From the NCBI GenBank assembly GCA_022393335.1, contig JAJEKB010021159.1, forward strand, positions 603,262 through 667,261: DNA of 64,000 bases, given 5' to 3'. The notes beneath the pieces are model-generated. The model did no database searches. It saw only the letters and a program-made list of their open reading frames with translations, and was not told the origin of the DNA. Source of the DNA: Macrotrachela quadricornifera. Taxonomy: Eukaryota; Rotifera; Eurotatoria; Philodinida; Philodinidae. Numbering within the stretch: position 1 is the first letter of the stretch; every line of letters begins with the position of its first letter. Below are positions 21,640 to 34,087 of this stretch, in pieces. A program made the translations under genes and the position numbers.

Positions 21640-22060
21640 TTGATTTCTTTTGACCAAATCTTGCATACTTGTCTTCTTTGTTCGGATTTTTTTATACACC
21701 GCTGTCCAGGTCGAAGATTTCAGCCTTCGAATACGGTCAGGAATGGGTGTTTTTTCGAGATCAATCCGGCCCTTTTTATACAGAAAAATGGTCGGAACCG
21801 GTCGGAAAAAAAACGGATCAGGAAAGCAGTGTTCCGGGCCAGAAAGCTATCGTACTGAAAACGGTGTATTCCAAGTATTTCCGCAAGCTGGAAAACAAAC
21901 AGATCGACAGCGTATCCTGTCGAAAAAAGTCGAGGAACCCACAGGATACGTTCGTAAAACAACCCGAATCCTTGTAGAACCACAGAAAAATTATCTCGTG
22001 AAAGTTCGAAAAAAACCGAAAAAAATACCGTTTTCCCCATTAACATTTAAAAGACTTTCT
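21640..22060. other. Unclassified GC-richer block, probable transposon debris
   Basis: Rich in CGGAACCGG, GGTCAGGAA and a local hairpin (cgtatcctgtcg...cacaggatacg). Overlapping ORFs of about 100-150 codons are open in several frames on both strands, which reflects few stop codons rather than coding. Similar motifs (ggaaccggaca) occur near 24540-24600. Confidence 0.35.
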
Positions 22061-22207
22061 CAGTGTGAGGAATCCTCCACAGCGACAAAGACCATTTAGA
22101 CTAAATCTCAATACATTATAGTAATGAATCTCAAAAATTCTTTACAATCAGATGCAATGCTCAAAAATGTCTTTTTCATAGTCAAAAGTCTCCTGAACCT
22201 CTATTAA

Positions 22208-22453
22208 CCCTGTGACTACCGACGACGCATATATGCGTCATAGGTTGTATCATCGCGGAAAACTAATGCAATTACCTATAATGCATATTTTTGCGAATAA
22301 ATTTGCGTAAAAACAAGTGTCAAGCAGCAGTAGTTTTCCACAGGATCATTTGATTACGGTTCATAGTAGATTCCTGCGATGGGGAGTGTAAATATGCGTG
22401 ATGTACAACCACGCCAATTCACGTATGTTTATCTTAAACCGGTAACAAAAGGG
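22208..22453. mobile_element. piggyBac-type MITE (246 bp)
   Basis: Starts CCCTGTGACTACCGACGACG and ends ...GGTAACAAAAGGG. TTAA duplications are exact on both sides (22204-22207 and 22454-22457). The CCCT...AGGG ends with TTAA target are diagnostic of piggyBac superfamily elements. Size matches the MITE at 62142-62385. Confidence 0.85.
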
Positions 22454-22459
22454 TTAAGA

Positions 22460-23330
22460 CATTTCAACGATCTACTCTAGTAAGTAGTAATCATACTTCC
22501 GACAGGGGCCAGATGTTCCATTAACACTTCTCAATAATCTGCTCCGCTCAGTACTTGTTACGCCTCCGCTGGGACGCAAAACTCTCATTGAGCCTCCATG
22601 ATGTCTGATTTAGACGTTTTAATGATCTGCTCGCCTGAGTAGTAATCATACCACTAATTCGAGCCAAAAGCTTCATTGATGACCAAAGAGACCTCCATAA
22701 GTCTTTTCGATAATCTCACGTGCTGAGTAGTAAGCACACCGCCTCTTGAACAAAAAAGTCTCATTGAGAGTTCTCGATGATTCGCTTTGCTGCGTAGTTA
22801 TCACACCTCCACTATGAGGTAAGAGTGTCATGAAGAGTCCATACTATCTCATGGCGTTCTCTCAATGATATGATCTAATGAGTAGTAATCATACCTCCGA
22901 TAGAAGGTAAAATTCAATTGATGCTTCTTAATGATTCAAACTATTTAATATCGTACCCCTAGCAGGAGGTAAAAATCTCATTGATACTTTTCCATGATCT
23001 AAATCAATAAATATCAAACCTTTGATACGAAATAAAAGTCTCATTCAGCTTTTTCAATGATATGCTCTAATGACTCTTAACTATACCTCCTAAACGAAGT
23101 AAGAGTGTAATTGAGACTTCCCAATGATCTCAACTAATTTATATCATGCCTCGGATAAAATGTAGTAGTTTCTTTGAGACTTCTCTAAAATATAAGCTAA
23201 TGAATAGTAATCATATCTTCATAAGAATGCAAGAGTCTAATTAAGACTTCCAAAGATCTAAACTAATACGTAAGAATCACAACCCTCATATGAGTTAAAA
23301 GTTTCATCGACCCTATTCAATCCGGAACTC
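22460..23330. repeat. Degenerate minisatellite, about 12 units
   Basis: Recurring core TGATCTGCTCTAATGAGTAG / TAATCATACCTCC / AAAAGTCTCATTGAGACTT, with unit spacing mostly 60-71 bp and three intervals near 88-91 bp. Units diverge increasingly towards 23300. Confidence 0.7.
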
Positions 23331-25165
23331 TAGTAACTAAGCCTAGTATTTCAATGACTACGCTAATCAACCTATTTTACTAATAGTGTATGACTGAGGG
23401 TGAAGTTAAGCGTGAGACTTAGAAAACCAAACCTTTCCTGAAATACATATCATACCGAAAATATATGGAAAACTGCATTCTCAATATCTAACACTCACTC
23501 CCAGATATAGACCGAAATAGTCAAACCAGAACTTTCAGTAGGTAGTCAACCTAAAGCCTCAATACGAAATCTCAATCCTACAGAAGACCTTTATGAAAAA
23601 ATTTTCTTTACCTCTCAACCTTATGTATAAAAGATAATCTATCCTTACACTTCGCATTTTGGCCAAGTTCAAAAGAAATTCAACATGACTTTTCATCTTA
23701 TTAAAATGACTAAAAAAAATCTTACTTGAGATATTTTTCATACAAAAAAAATTATTACAATGTGTATGTGAGATACTTTAAATGGGCTCTCTTATATATT
23801 CTAGCATGTTCAAGACAAAATGTGGAGTGAGTAGTTAAACTATAGCGTCAATGAAACATTTGTAAAGTACAAAGGATCTTTTGAAGTAATTTTCTCTCGT
23901 TAACGTCAGTTGTAGGAGATAGTCCATTATCACACCCTTTGTTTTGGCTAGTTTGTAAGGGGAAGTCAGATTTCCTTTCAGTAGTCATCAACATCTGAGA
24001 TGCGGAGGTAACATGAATGTTTTTTTGCATAGATGAAAGCCTTCGTGCAGTCTCATAATTCGTTTCATTAGTTGCGTTGAAATTTAGGTTGTTTTTATGA
24101 GTCTATCGAAAGATCATTATGCGGCGGATCGAAAAAAATAGCTGGAAAGATGTTATATTGATGTAGTAAAATAACTGACATAAATTTCCTAATCATATAC
24201 TGTTGTAAAATGGATTGTTTTCATAACTTTCTAATTAAAAGAGATCCTAATCGATTTAAGTCACAAAATTTTGATCAATTTATGGTATATTTTCAATTTC
24301 TAATGTTATTGTTGGATATTGATTTTTGGTTAAACTTCTTATAGCAATGAGTCCTAAGAAAATGCTAAAAAAAGAAACACTATTTTTAATAAGAGATTGA
24401 TTTATTAGTCAAAAGATCATACGGCTCAACGTAAAGCCTGAAATTCCTCTTGTTAGCTTGGAACTGCCAGGTATGGGTGGTATATATATGACTATCATTT
24501 CCGAATATAGGAAACAACCGGAACAGTAGGGAAAATGGTGACTATGGAACCGGACATATACGGCAAGTTTCGAAAATACGGATTCGGTCCGTCCGCTTCG
24601 ACCTCGGTTCTTGTCGTTTTGGATGTTCTTCTTGTCTTTGTTTTTCACGCTGTTGTTGTCTTCTTTGGCGTCGTCGTTGTTGTCGTCTTCTTCGTCTACC
24701 TACCTGACGTACATTGATATTGTTATTTAGTGCTACGTCAGGAATTCTTCGTTGTCGCTATGGTATCATATTCGACCGATTGAATTGCATCAATGGTTGT
24801 CTCGTAGTCACAATTGCAGTTAAAAGCATTTGATCAATATTGGACTCAATCTTATTGTTTTGGAAAGATGTTTCCTCCGGAATATGCGCAAGTGGCGTAC
24901 TGTTTTTATTTATTCTAAATGGGAAATATTATACGAAAACAAGAGAATAAAGTATTTGTGTAGGATTTACATAGATTTAGTTAACATTTCACATGCTTGA
25001 CAAGGTTGTTTTTTGTTGGAAAAAACATAAATGAATTAATATATATCTAAAATGAGAAAGAAATGCAATTTTTCTAGTTTCGCGTATACATATTCAAATA
25101 TTTATTTAAGGGCTAATACTCTAAAAAGAAAAAATGCTCTCGAATGAATTTATTTTTGTTGATTA
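23330..25165. other. Intergenic with a triplet-rich patch
   Basis: No gene supported. At about 24615-24705 there is a GTC/GTT/TTC trinucleotide-rich stretch. Its minus strand would read an acidic, Asn/Lys-rich peptide (DEEDDNNDDAKEDNN), but the frame is closed by a stop just upstream and lacks splice support. Confidence 0.4.
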
Positions 25166-25169
25166 CGAT

Positions 25170-25775
25170 TCCATTTTGGTTAACATTTCTTTGGAAGGTT
25201 TCTTATGAATGAAGAAATCTTCAAGAGTACGATTATTTGCACCTATTAATTGAACTTTAACATCCTTAACGTTGGAACCTGTAAATGCATAATATTCTGT
25301 CCACGTCGTGTATGTTGATGTAATAATCGTTGATGTACATCATGATAAGTATGTTCATTCATTAGTTTTAATTCTGACATATCATTATTTGAATGAAATA
25401 ATCGATGAAATTGTTTTGTAATGAAATTTGATGGATAACCATTCAATAATAACGAAACACCAGTATGACAACGTTTACTATTAAAATCATGTATATTTGA
25501 GCAGATACGAACAGCGCGTAAAAAAGCACCATATGGTATATTATGATGTATATGACGTCGATGAGTTGATCTATACGGTAAAATATATAGTTTAGCAACT
25601 GGTTTATGATAAATTCCTGTTTTTAATTGGCTATTTTCATTGGTAATGCGAACATCCAAAAAATCAACTGATATATCAATCTTATAATTATTTTTGATAG
25701 TAACATCTTGATTTTGTGCTTTTTCAAGTTGTTCTTTAATTTCATCTATTGTTTCATTTTTTAATCAGTTGATAA
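25170..25775 (-). pseudogene. Penelope-like element reverse transcriptase C-terminal fragment
   Basis: The minus-strand frame begins NETIDEIKEQLEKAQN and runs through VDFLDVRITNENSQLKTGIY, then YHKPVAKLYILPYRSTH. RAVRICSNIHDF and LLLNGYPSNFI follow, motifs typical of the region after the YVDD box in Penelope-like retroelements. The frame closes at 25246. Conserved sequence continues one frame over as KDVKVQLIGANNRTLEDFFI to TKMES and a stop near 25170, so there is a frameshift. No upstream catalytic RT motifs and no GIY-YIG endonuclease are seen. It is a truncated, dead fragment. Endonuclease-lacking Penelope-like elements are known from bdelloids, but this piece is too short to assign. Confidence 0.75.
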
Positions 25776-26649
25776 TATACCTTCCATAAAGGAAGGGGAG
25801 CGTTTTCATTAAAAAATGACCCCTGTAAAAATCACAATTTTTCCTTGTCAAATACTATTATTAGTTGAAAGAAATATTTTAACATCAAAATCACATTGAT
25901 ACGATGGAACTTCCATGCACCAAGCGTTATAATTACCTTACGATCATCGGTCAATAAAAATGCATTATAGTTGAGAATAGAGACAAGCCATCTTCAGTCA
26001 AAGAAAGGGATCACCAAGTTAGTTTATATATCAATCGATAGCTCTTTTAAAATGCTATTAAATGATGATAAAAAGTTTAGAAAAAATTATTGGCAGCTAT
26101 AGGTTGTACTGGACCATACTCCTTCTTGACATATAAAACAGGCCTTGTTTTTATGGTCTGACGCGGCCCAACACGACCCAGGCCCGATCGAGATTTTTTT
26201 ACTGACATTTTTCTATGTCAGAATTCGAAAATGATATGCATGATTAATAATGTGCTTAAGAGCGCATCGTTGGAAGGTTACAGGGAATTTTTAGTCTGAT
26301 TGTTGAGGCAGAAATAAAATCAATATAAGATAAATCAGACTGCTTATTGAGTGAAACCGACGAACAATAGATGTTCGAACAGTTTTAATACCACTAATGA
26401 TATTTTTGTGTAACTGGATATCCTTCAGCACTGTTTTTCTAGTAAACAAAAGGCATAAAATGGCTCTATATTAGCAGTTGAAAGTCTTAGCGATGAGAAT
26501 CATTCGATAAAATGGTGCGCAATAAAAAAGACTATATGAAAAATAGTTATAAATATCTTCAATAATAAGCTCTAGATAAACAATATCAATATTATTTATT
26601 AAAATGTATGTAATTTATAGGAAAATCAATACTTTCCTTCAACTAACGA
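25776..26649. other. Intergenic, nothing recognised
   Basis: AT-rich spacer between the Penelope-like fragment and the long-TIR element. A small GC patch (gacgcggcccaacacgaccc) lies near 26160-26190 and is unassigned. Confidence 0.35.
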
Positions 26650-27550
26650 GTGGCGCACGAAGAACCGGACTTTTTTATTTTTCCTATAGCTCCTCCAGAT
26701 TTCATCTTATTGACTCAAACATTTTTTAGAAAGATTCCCAGTTCAATTCTTTACAAAACTGTGTGCAAACAGTTTCTTTAAAGGGAAGTGCAGTAGAGTT
26801 ATGAGAGAGCAAACTGCATCCGGTAAAAGTTGCAACTTTCTAAGCCAAATTTGTATTTTTTCAAATTTCTAAAGCTCCACGTTGTGGTATAAAAAGTCTG
26901 AGATATCCATTCTAAAGAGCACGAAATTCTGCATGCAAAACTGAGACAGATAAATTTTTTTCAGCATCATCTAAAGGTGCAAAAAAGGTTTTTATGCTTC
27001 GGCATTTCTGAGAAAACACTGTTTTGGATTCATGTTTTCACTTATTTTACAAAAATCATCCGTTTCTCTTAAATTTGTTTTAATTTTGAAGTTCAAAGTT
27101 TCAGCTTCTTGCTGCAAATGATTTTAAAGTCATTAGATACCATCGGTCGTTTCCATTCACGCAACACCGTGAAAAAACGCATTTTTGTGACGTTTTTGAG
27201 AAAATCCTATTTTCAATCAGTGGTACCGCTTTTTGGAAACTTGATTTGTAGTGCATCTGAAAGAGCACACTTTACTGTACTAGAAACTGTCAAAGATGGA
27301 AGTTTTAAAACAAGTGTAACGGCCGAACAGTATAACAAAATTGTAACGAATACATCTTGGGAAGTTGCAACTTTTACCGGATGTACTTTGTTCTCTCATA
27401 ACTCCGCTGCACTTCACTTCAAGAAAATTGCTCTTACACACTTTTGTAGAGAACTAAATGAGAAATCTTTTGGAAAGAAATTTGAATCGGTTGGCTGAAA
27501 ACTAGCGGAGTTATAGGCAAAACAAAAAAGTCCGATTCTTTATGCGCCAC
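26650..27550. mobile_element. 901-bp long-TIR foldback element (second type)
   Basis: Ends are GTGGCGCA(C/T)(G/A)AAGAA..GGACTTTTTT and the inverse. TIRs are about 190-200 bp and include aaaagttgcaacttt / gcatccggt and the inverse. The 129-codon ORF at 27109-27498 lies mostly in the right TIR and has no family resemblance. No transposase and no clear target duplication. Confidence 0.7.
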
Positions 27551-28983
27551 CCATTATATATGGGTAACTAAAATTTCTTTGAAGGAAAATCAAAAAAAAG
27601 AATATAAAAAAAAGTTTCCGAAAACATTTTTTATAAGAGGAGTCGTCCAAGTTTATAGTAAAGATAAACAATAAGCTTAATAAAAATTATGTAGATGTGT
27701 AGAAGAACGATTTATTGTTTTATATAAAAATAAAAAGTTTCAGTACTTCATGAAATAATAAAAATAATTCAATAGAGTAAGTGATGCTTTATTCGAATAC
27801 ATCAAAATAAAAAACTACTGAGGTTTCGTACCATTACAGCAAACTGAGCAAAACTATTAAAAATAACCTAATCGACCTGTATATAGTAATTGGAAAGCAG
27901 CATAATACTTTTTTTGACATTTCCACGTCGCAAACATAAACACTTATTATACTGAGAAAAAGAAAAAAAATGTTATGTATGTCACAATATCTCGGTATTT
28001 TCCTCTGTAGCTTGATTCTAGTACATGAAATATTTGCGAAGTAAATGTTTTTCATACGCCAGCATCCATATTCAACGATTATCGAATGTAACATTATCTT
28101 TTTCTCGCTAATGCATCAGAAATACTTACTTTCTCGAAAGAAAATTTAGATAAATATTTAAATAATATAAGCCGAAATGTGAATGTTTTTCTCTTTTGTT
28201 TTGGTGATCAGACAAATTGCGATCTAGTTCAACGTCATAATATTTCATAAAACGTATCATCGAAGCATGACATTTGAGTATATACATATATATGTACTCA
28301 TATGAGGAAACAATGTGTCACCCGCTATGTTAATATACGTAGTCAGTTATTGGTGAACTTTCCAAGCATTTACATGGATAAAAAAAGAATTACTATGAAT
28401 GACATTGAAATTAAATAAATATACTGCTGGCTTAATTAATGCACAATTCGAAGTAGTCATATTAAAGTCAAATCTTGATCAATTGTTTACTCATCAAAAT
28501 TATCATATTTTGTTTGAAAAGGTGATCTAATTTCTAATAACAGAGAAATATCGACTAATCATAGCAGAATCATGTTTATTTACTTTACTTGTCATAGGAA
28601 TATGAAAAAATTGATGACTATATCGTATTTATTGTAGTAGAATTACATGTTTTAAGATCATATTGATTTCTTAACATTTATTAATTTGATTTTCGTGCTA
28701 CTGATAATGCTTTTTCTATATTACCTTTATTTAATTAACTTTTCATTTTTATTGTATTTTGTGCCTTTGTGTTTATCTATAATGTCGTGTCCTAACGAGT
28801 ATTAAACTATGTCCATAAAAGTTACAAAATGTGTCAGCCCAATTAACTCTGCATTTCTTTCATTATTACTTTATTAAACACATCATTTGTAATTTAAACT
28901 ATTTCGTCACAATCGATTTATTTGTAAATATGTAAGTCAATTTTGACTCGATTATTAGAAATGGTGTCACGGAGAGAGAATGT
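27551..28983. other. Intergenic, nothing recognised
   Basis: Very AT-rich, no supported ORF. It includes the 3' flank of the CAP-domain gene on the minus strand. Confidence 0.4.
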
Positions 28984-29679
28984 CTATAAGATTACACAAC
29001 CATCGGAGCCGTTTGCCATCACCATTGTCCACCAAACTTTCCCATCTTCTTCATATGCACCAATACCGATCTATAAAGACAACAATAACAGATGTATGCA
29101 AGGTTTCATGCAGGATTTTGATGTCCAAATAACAAATGAAAAAAAAAAGTCAAGAATAAGTACCTGGTTGTTGTCAGGAATGAGAATATTGGCACGATGT
29201 CCAGGAGAATTCATCCACTGATTGACAATGTTGTACGAAGACCAGTTGAAGTTGAATGCAACGTTTTCAGCACATCCACCTTTCAAAGGATATCCAGCTT
29301 TGAGTATACGATTCTATCAATACATATAAATAATCAGATATCTGTAAGTTTGTCATCAATAGTAGAAAATTTAAAGGAATCTCTATGACTTAGGATATTA
29401 CTTTGAAGTTACCATCACCATCATGAGTTAGTTCTCTGTTATTGCCCATCCATTGAGAATGCCGCCATGCTGCCAAATTGAGTTTCTCGGAGATGCATTG
29501 CAGACGAAGTCCATGATCTCGTCGTACTATTTTAATTAGAAAAATAAAGATTGTAAAACTCATAGGAAAACATTTGACTTACTTTTATTAATAGCTTCGA
29601 TGAAATCACGATGAACCTGATTTATTTGGTCCGATACAGGACTATTCGATGGTGTGACATCTAAATATTTCATCCAAAG
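28984..29679 (-). CDS. CAP-domain (SCP/PR-1/YkwD-like) protein, four exons, 5' end missing
   Basis: Exons, read on the minus strand: 29679-29583, 29526-29402, 29313-29164 and 29070-28984, with GT-AG introns of 56, 88 and 93 bp and compatible phases. Spliced, they give 152 residues ending at TAG. Order: a VHRDFIEAINKIRRDHGLRL N-terminal helix, SQWMGNNRELTHDGDG, then GGCAENVAF and WMNSPGHRANIL, and finally IGIGAYEEDGKVWWTMVMA. The HxG/AENVA/NSPGHRANIL/IGIG string is the CAP fold. Its style is closer to bacterial and plant YkwD/PR-1 types than to animal GAPR-1. The His of THDGDG, the Glu of AENVA and the His of GHRAN, which would line the CAP cavity, are present. The first exon visible begins at acceptor tatcag without an ATG-led signal peptide, so a leader exon upstream is expected. 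Likely secreted; molecular role unknown. Confidence 0.8.
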
Positions 29680-30248
29680 CTGATAGAAAAAATGCTATAA
29701 GAAGTGAGAATGCTAGTCTTCTAACTGTAGAATATGAATAATAATCTGTTTCTTGGTCTATAAGTGTCGATGGCCTATGACCAACAATAAGTGACATATA
29801 CGAGAATAATCGATGTAGCTTTTAACTCAATCGGGAAGGAAATCTTTATTACATTTACAAAATACAGTATGAACGATTTTTCTAGGTAATTTCAGCTTAA
29901 TAATCGCTTCTTTTTCTATTCTATTTCTAGTTCGATCGAAATAATGTTTTTCATATAACGAACCTAACAGATAGATCATTTATCTTAGATAGTTTCTCAT
30001 TTTAAAATTTTTTTATAAATTAATACTACAAATCTAATTCTAGGAAAAGATAGACTAATTGTAGGTATATTCATTCCAAGACCAAAAATGCGTGTTTCAC
30101 ACGAAAGCTCGAAATTTCGATCTCACTTACGCATACATATGTTATTGGTCAAATTTGAGTCCATACTTGATGCTAAAATCTAACCATAAGTTGTCGAAAT
30201 CGTTCAGACCATGGCACTAGTATTTTAAGGGTGAAAATGTCGGCTCAG
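29680..30248. other. Region expected to hold the CAP leader exon
   Basis: I searched the minus strand here for a signal-peptide exon with a phase-compatible donor and found none that is convincing. AT-rich otherwise. Confidence 0.3.
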
Positions 30249-31587
30249 TCTCAAAAGAGATACTTTTTTTCCTATGTATAGCGATTTGAAAATGTTTTGC
30301 AGAAAAAACATCTTCTGAATATAAGTAGCTAGCACTATTTAATCTTTTCCAGCACTACTTAATCGATGTCAATAGCTACTCAAAGTTTCCGTAGCTACTT
30401 TATCTACTCATATACTTGCTTACGTTTGCCTATAAGTACCCAGCACTATTTAATCGATATCAATAGCTACTCAAAGCTTTTTTAGCTACTTTATCTACTT
30501 ACATACTTTCTTATGTTTGACTTTGAATAGCTAGCACTATTTAATCTTTTCCAGCACTACTTAATCGATATCAATAGCGGTTCAAAGTTTTCATAGCTAC
30601 TTTATCTACTCATATACTTTCTCATGTTTGATTTTAAGTAGCCAGCACTATTTAAACTTTTCCAGCGCTACTTAATCGATATCAATAGCTATTCAAAGTT
30701 TCTGTAGCTACTTTATCTACTTATATGCTTTCTTACCTTTGACTTTAAGTAGCCAGCACTATTTAATTTTTTCCTGCACTATTTAATCGATATCAATAGC
30801 TATTTAAAAGTCTCATAGCTGTTTAATCTTTCCTTATATTTCTTGGCGCTGACTTTAAGTAGCCAGCACGACTTAATCGATATCAACAGCTATTTAAAGT
30901 TTTGCTAGCTATTTAATATATTCACCAGGAGGTAGGTGGAAAAATGAATCAGTTTAAATAAGTTTAAATAATCATTAATTGTTAGACTGTATTTCATTTA
31001 TTAATCAAACAAATCTATATCGTTAATGTATTATTCACGTAGATATATTCAAATTACTGATGATGACTATGTTCACTCATTTAAAGGTAACAACTCCAAT
31101 TCGAGCAGGGTGTGAAAAAAGGGGAAAATTAAATAATTCAATTTAAATAATTTTAACTGATCATGCGTTTTAAAACTATATTTTATTTATTAAACAAAAC
31201 AATCGATATTACAAATAGATATATTCGCTGACTATAGATTAGAATTTTGTACAATATGCAAAAATGGAGTTCCGCATTTCTATTACTGACTGTTAAAAAC
31301 ATTCATACCTATCAGCACTGTATTAACATAACTAGTTAAAAAGTCATCATTATGAATGCTGACTATTTTAGAAATAATATTTTATTTTTATTCTGAAATT
31401 TTAATAAAGGATTCAGTTATTTAAATAATTTAATAGTTATAAAAGTCGTTTAAATAGCTGAACTTATAGTTTTCAATAGCTACTTAAACAAAAAGTTACA
31501 CGAATATTGTAGACGCGCCTTATTTTAAGTAGCTATATCGAGTTTTAAATAGCTATAATATTTAATTAAAAAGTATCTCTTTTGAGA
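30249..31587. mobile_element. TIR element with an internal AGCTACTTTA-type tandem array
   Basis: Terminal TCTCAAAAGAGATACTTTTT at 30249 onward is matched inversely (aaaagtatctcttttgaga) at 31569-31587. The left half (about 30320-30920) holds five to six units of roughly 110 bp with tagccagcactatttaatc, gatatcaatagctactcaaa and agctactttatctac. The right half repeats agctatttaaat motifs in inverse. No ORF. A related sequence surrounds the piggyBac-like insertion at 43366. Confidence 0.7.
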
Positions 31588-31599
31588 AGCTACGGAAAA

Positions 31600-32366
31600 T
31601 GTCACCTATCATCTTTTAAGCCCATATCCTATAGATGGTTTACCGAAATTTGTGAATTAGATTTCTTCTTATCTATAAGTGGTTCCTTCAATTTTGTGAA
31701 TTTGAAAACTTCGCCAAGGAAAGACTATTTTTTCGGGAATCTTTCTCTCCTCTATTGTAAAGGCAAATCATACTGTAGTTTGCACCATGTAGATGAAAAC
31801 CTTTTTCAATACTATAATTAATGTGGATAACAATATTTTTTCCTTATAATAACGAAGAAAGAATTTATTAATACCTAATTGGCTAAGAGCATTTTGGTCT
31901 TGATCAATCAAATTTCAGCAAATGCTTTTTTTCTCAATTATAAGAACAAAATATATCATTATTCGTGACAACTATACGGACTAGAACGATTTTTGTTTCA
32001 TTAAGTCTCAGTAATCTTATGTTTTGTTCTGATAATATTAAAGAACAGAGTTCCGTGGGACCGAACAGAACGGCATAAAGTAATGTTTTCAAAAAAGTGG
32101 CAGGACGCGACGCAAAAACATTTTTCTGTTTTCAGTAAGTGCTATTAAACAATATTTGATCTGAACTAGTTTTTCACACTACAATTTAACAAAAAGCGTA
32201 GAATTCGCTGAAAATATTTGATAAAAATATGAATCCAAAAATAATCTTCCACTTTTCATCATTTCAAAATAAATAAACACAATGTAAAGTCATCTGCTCA
32301 TGACGTTTCTATCATTATATCGAAGCAGATAGTATTACCATTGCTTTTACTTAGCATACTTTACAA
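31600..32366. other. Intergenic, nothing recognised
   Basis: A 79-codon ORF at 31582-31821 has no domain resemblance. AT-rich spacer. Confidence 0.35.
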
Positions 32367-32452
32367 TAGTGGCGTAACCACCGGGGAGCACGGAGGTGCA
32401 ATGCCCTCCCTCTGTACCTCCTTTGTAAACATTTCCTGGTTACGCCACTAGT
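32367..32452. mobile_element. Short hAT-like foldback (86 bp)
   Basis: Ends TAGTGGCGTAACCA and TGGTTACGCCACTA are inverse. The middle is GC-rich (ccggggagcacggagg). The AGTGGCGTAACCA-type end is common among animal hAT-like MITEs. Confidence 0.6.
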
Positions 32453-32544
32453 ATACAAGTCTTATTCGATTAAGTTGCAGAAATGATTTACCTATTGAAT
32501 AAACTTAGATCAAGAAATACAGCTCAGTTACGATAGAAAGGTAC

Positions 32545-32690
32545 TGGAAATCGCTAGAACATGGAAATATTATTCTGTCCGAAAGTTTTCTGGATTTTTT
32601 CCGATGATTTTCGATCAGTTCCTGTCAAAAGGAACAGGAACTTGACAGAAATTTCCGGTCGAAATACTATTTCCATGCTCCAGCGATTTT
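32545..32690. mobile_element. Foldback repeat (~145 bp)
   Basis: The segment gaaatcgctagaacatggaa pairs with ttccatgctccagcgattt, and gttcctgtcaa pairs with ttgacaggaac-type sequence in the middle. No ORF. Confidence 0.6.
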
Positions 32691-34019
32691 TAGTGTTTTT
32701 CTGCGGAATCCAGCAGCCAGAATATTTAATCTGAGAACTTCAACAATCGAATAGTCTTGGGTGAAATATTCTTAATACTATAGTGAAGTAGATGTAAATA
32801 ACTGTACCCGCTAAGTTATATATTCATTTGAGGACAAACCTTGTTAATTTTATCACAAAAAGTGTTATCGAGTAGTCTGAATATGATTATTATGACTTGA
32901 ATGTCCAGGGAACACTAGAAAAAAGTCACGACTAAACAGCTTGTAATAAATAGAGATATCTTCCGCAAAAAGTCGATCAGTAAAATGGAAGAAGATCACT
33001 TCGTGAAATGGTGAGATGAGATGAGATAAGACGAGTTTTTGATCTTCCCACGGAGCTTTGGTAGAGAAAATCTATATTTCAGCACGCTTGATTGAGAGAC
33101 TATCCTTTATTGTAACAACGAAACTCAGTATTATTCGAATCGGAATGAAAGATGACTCTTTCTAACCGTCAATTTAATCTGAGCATCAGAAAGCTTTTAC
33201 CTTGGCATAACGGAAAAGTTTTTTCCTTAAATCTGACTCGGTCAGAACTCTTTCCACCAGCCTATCAGAGTTCATCTCGGATTTTCTTTACCGTAGTAAG
33301 GATAAGGTGTATAATTCTTCGAGTAGATCTTGACGTTCTGAAGATTCTTTTTTCCTTTGTTTCTTTCTCAATAAAGTGAATGATCAGATATGATTTATTT
33401 CACACAAGTGTCTCATCCAATCTGGTCACCTCAAAAACACTGGATCAGCCAATCCTGCTTGTTTCAAGGTGCGAAATCGATTGCCCAGTTCTTCTAAAAA
33501 CTGCACAACTATAATACATGGTCTTCTAAAGTTCGAAGTCCAAAATTTACAACTATGGTCCCGACGTAAGATTCAAAAAAATATACATATGATGTCTAGA
33601 GACCTATAGAAAACTAGAGGTCTATGCCCAGAAATGCCTAAAACGATACAACTACATTATCTAAATCGTATGCTGAAAATAACCATTTGACTGATTATTA
33701 CACACGAATCACGATCTTTCCCTAAAAAAAGCACTGGTATGAGATGAGCTCAAAATTGAACGCCTCTGCATTTTCAAGTACATTTATTTCGATCGAAGAA
33801 AACTCAAATAAATTACCAACTCACTCATTTACTGAGGTTTCCTATTATTGTTATCTGTAATATGCTCATCTTGATTTTGGATGAGTAATCTAATCATCTA
33901 GGACGCTACATTAGCTCTAATCTAATTGCTCAACCAAAATCAAGTGTCTATTGTAGAGGACAAACAGTTGAGAAGTGCACTACTTGAGTTTGTCATAGTT
34001 AACTGCAAAGTTAATGTCA
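32691..34019. other. Intergenic; probable site of a 3' exon of the acidic repeat gene
   Basis: The minus-strand repeat gene ends in a splice donor at 34088/34087, so its last exon should lie at lower coordinates here. I could not identify it. Confidence 0.35.
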
Positions 34020-34087
34020 TCACCAAAAAAATAACATCACAATAGCTTTACCTAAGCAAATAAACCTTTTCAAACTTGAAATATTAC

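Noticed and set aside
21650..22099. ORFs of 102-149 codons on both strands taken as a gene
   Set aside because: Several frames are open at once in a GC-richer block, none shows a domain, signal peptide or splice structure.
22460..23330. CRISPR-like periodic repeats at ~65 bp
   Set aside because: Units diverge throughout, with no constant repeat and variable spacer; this is a decayed minisatellite.
24409..24717. Asp/Asn/Lys-rich minus-strand coding stretch
   Set aside because: Triplet-repeat driven; closed by a stop immediately upstream, and no splice context.
27109..27498. 129-codon ORF as a gene
   Set aside because: It lies largely in the right terminal inverted repeat of the 26650-27550 element and has no family resemblance.
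34020..34087. Hydrophobic end ISSLKRFICLGKAIVMLFFW as a membrane anchor of the acidic repeat protein
   Set aside because: A good donor (ACAG|GTAATA) precedes it, so it is probably intronic read-through.
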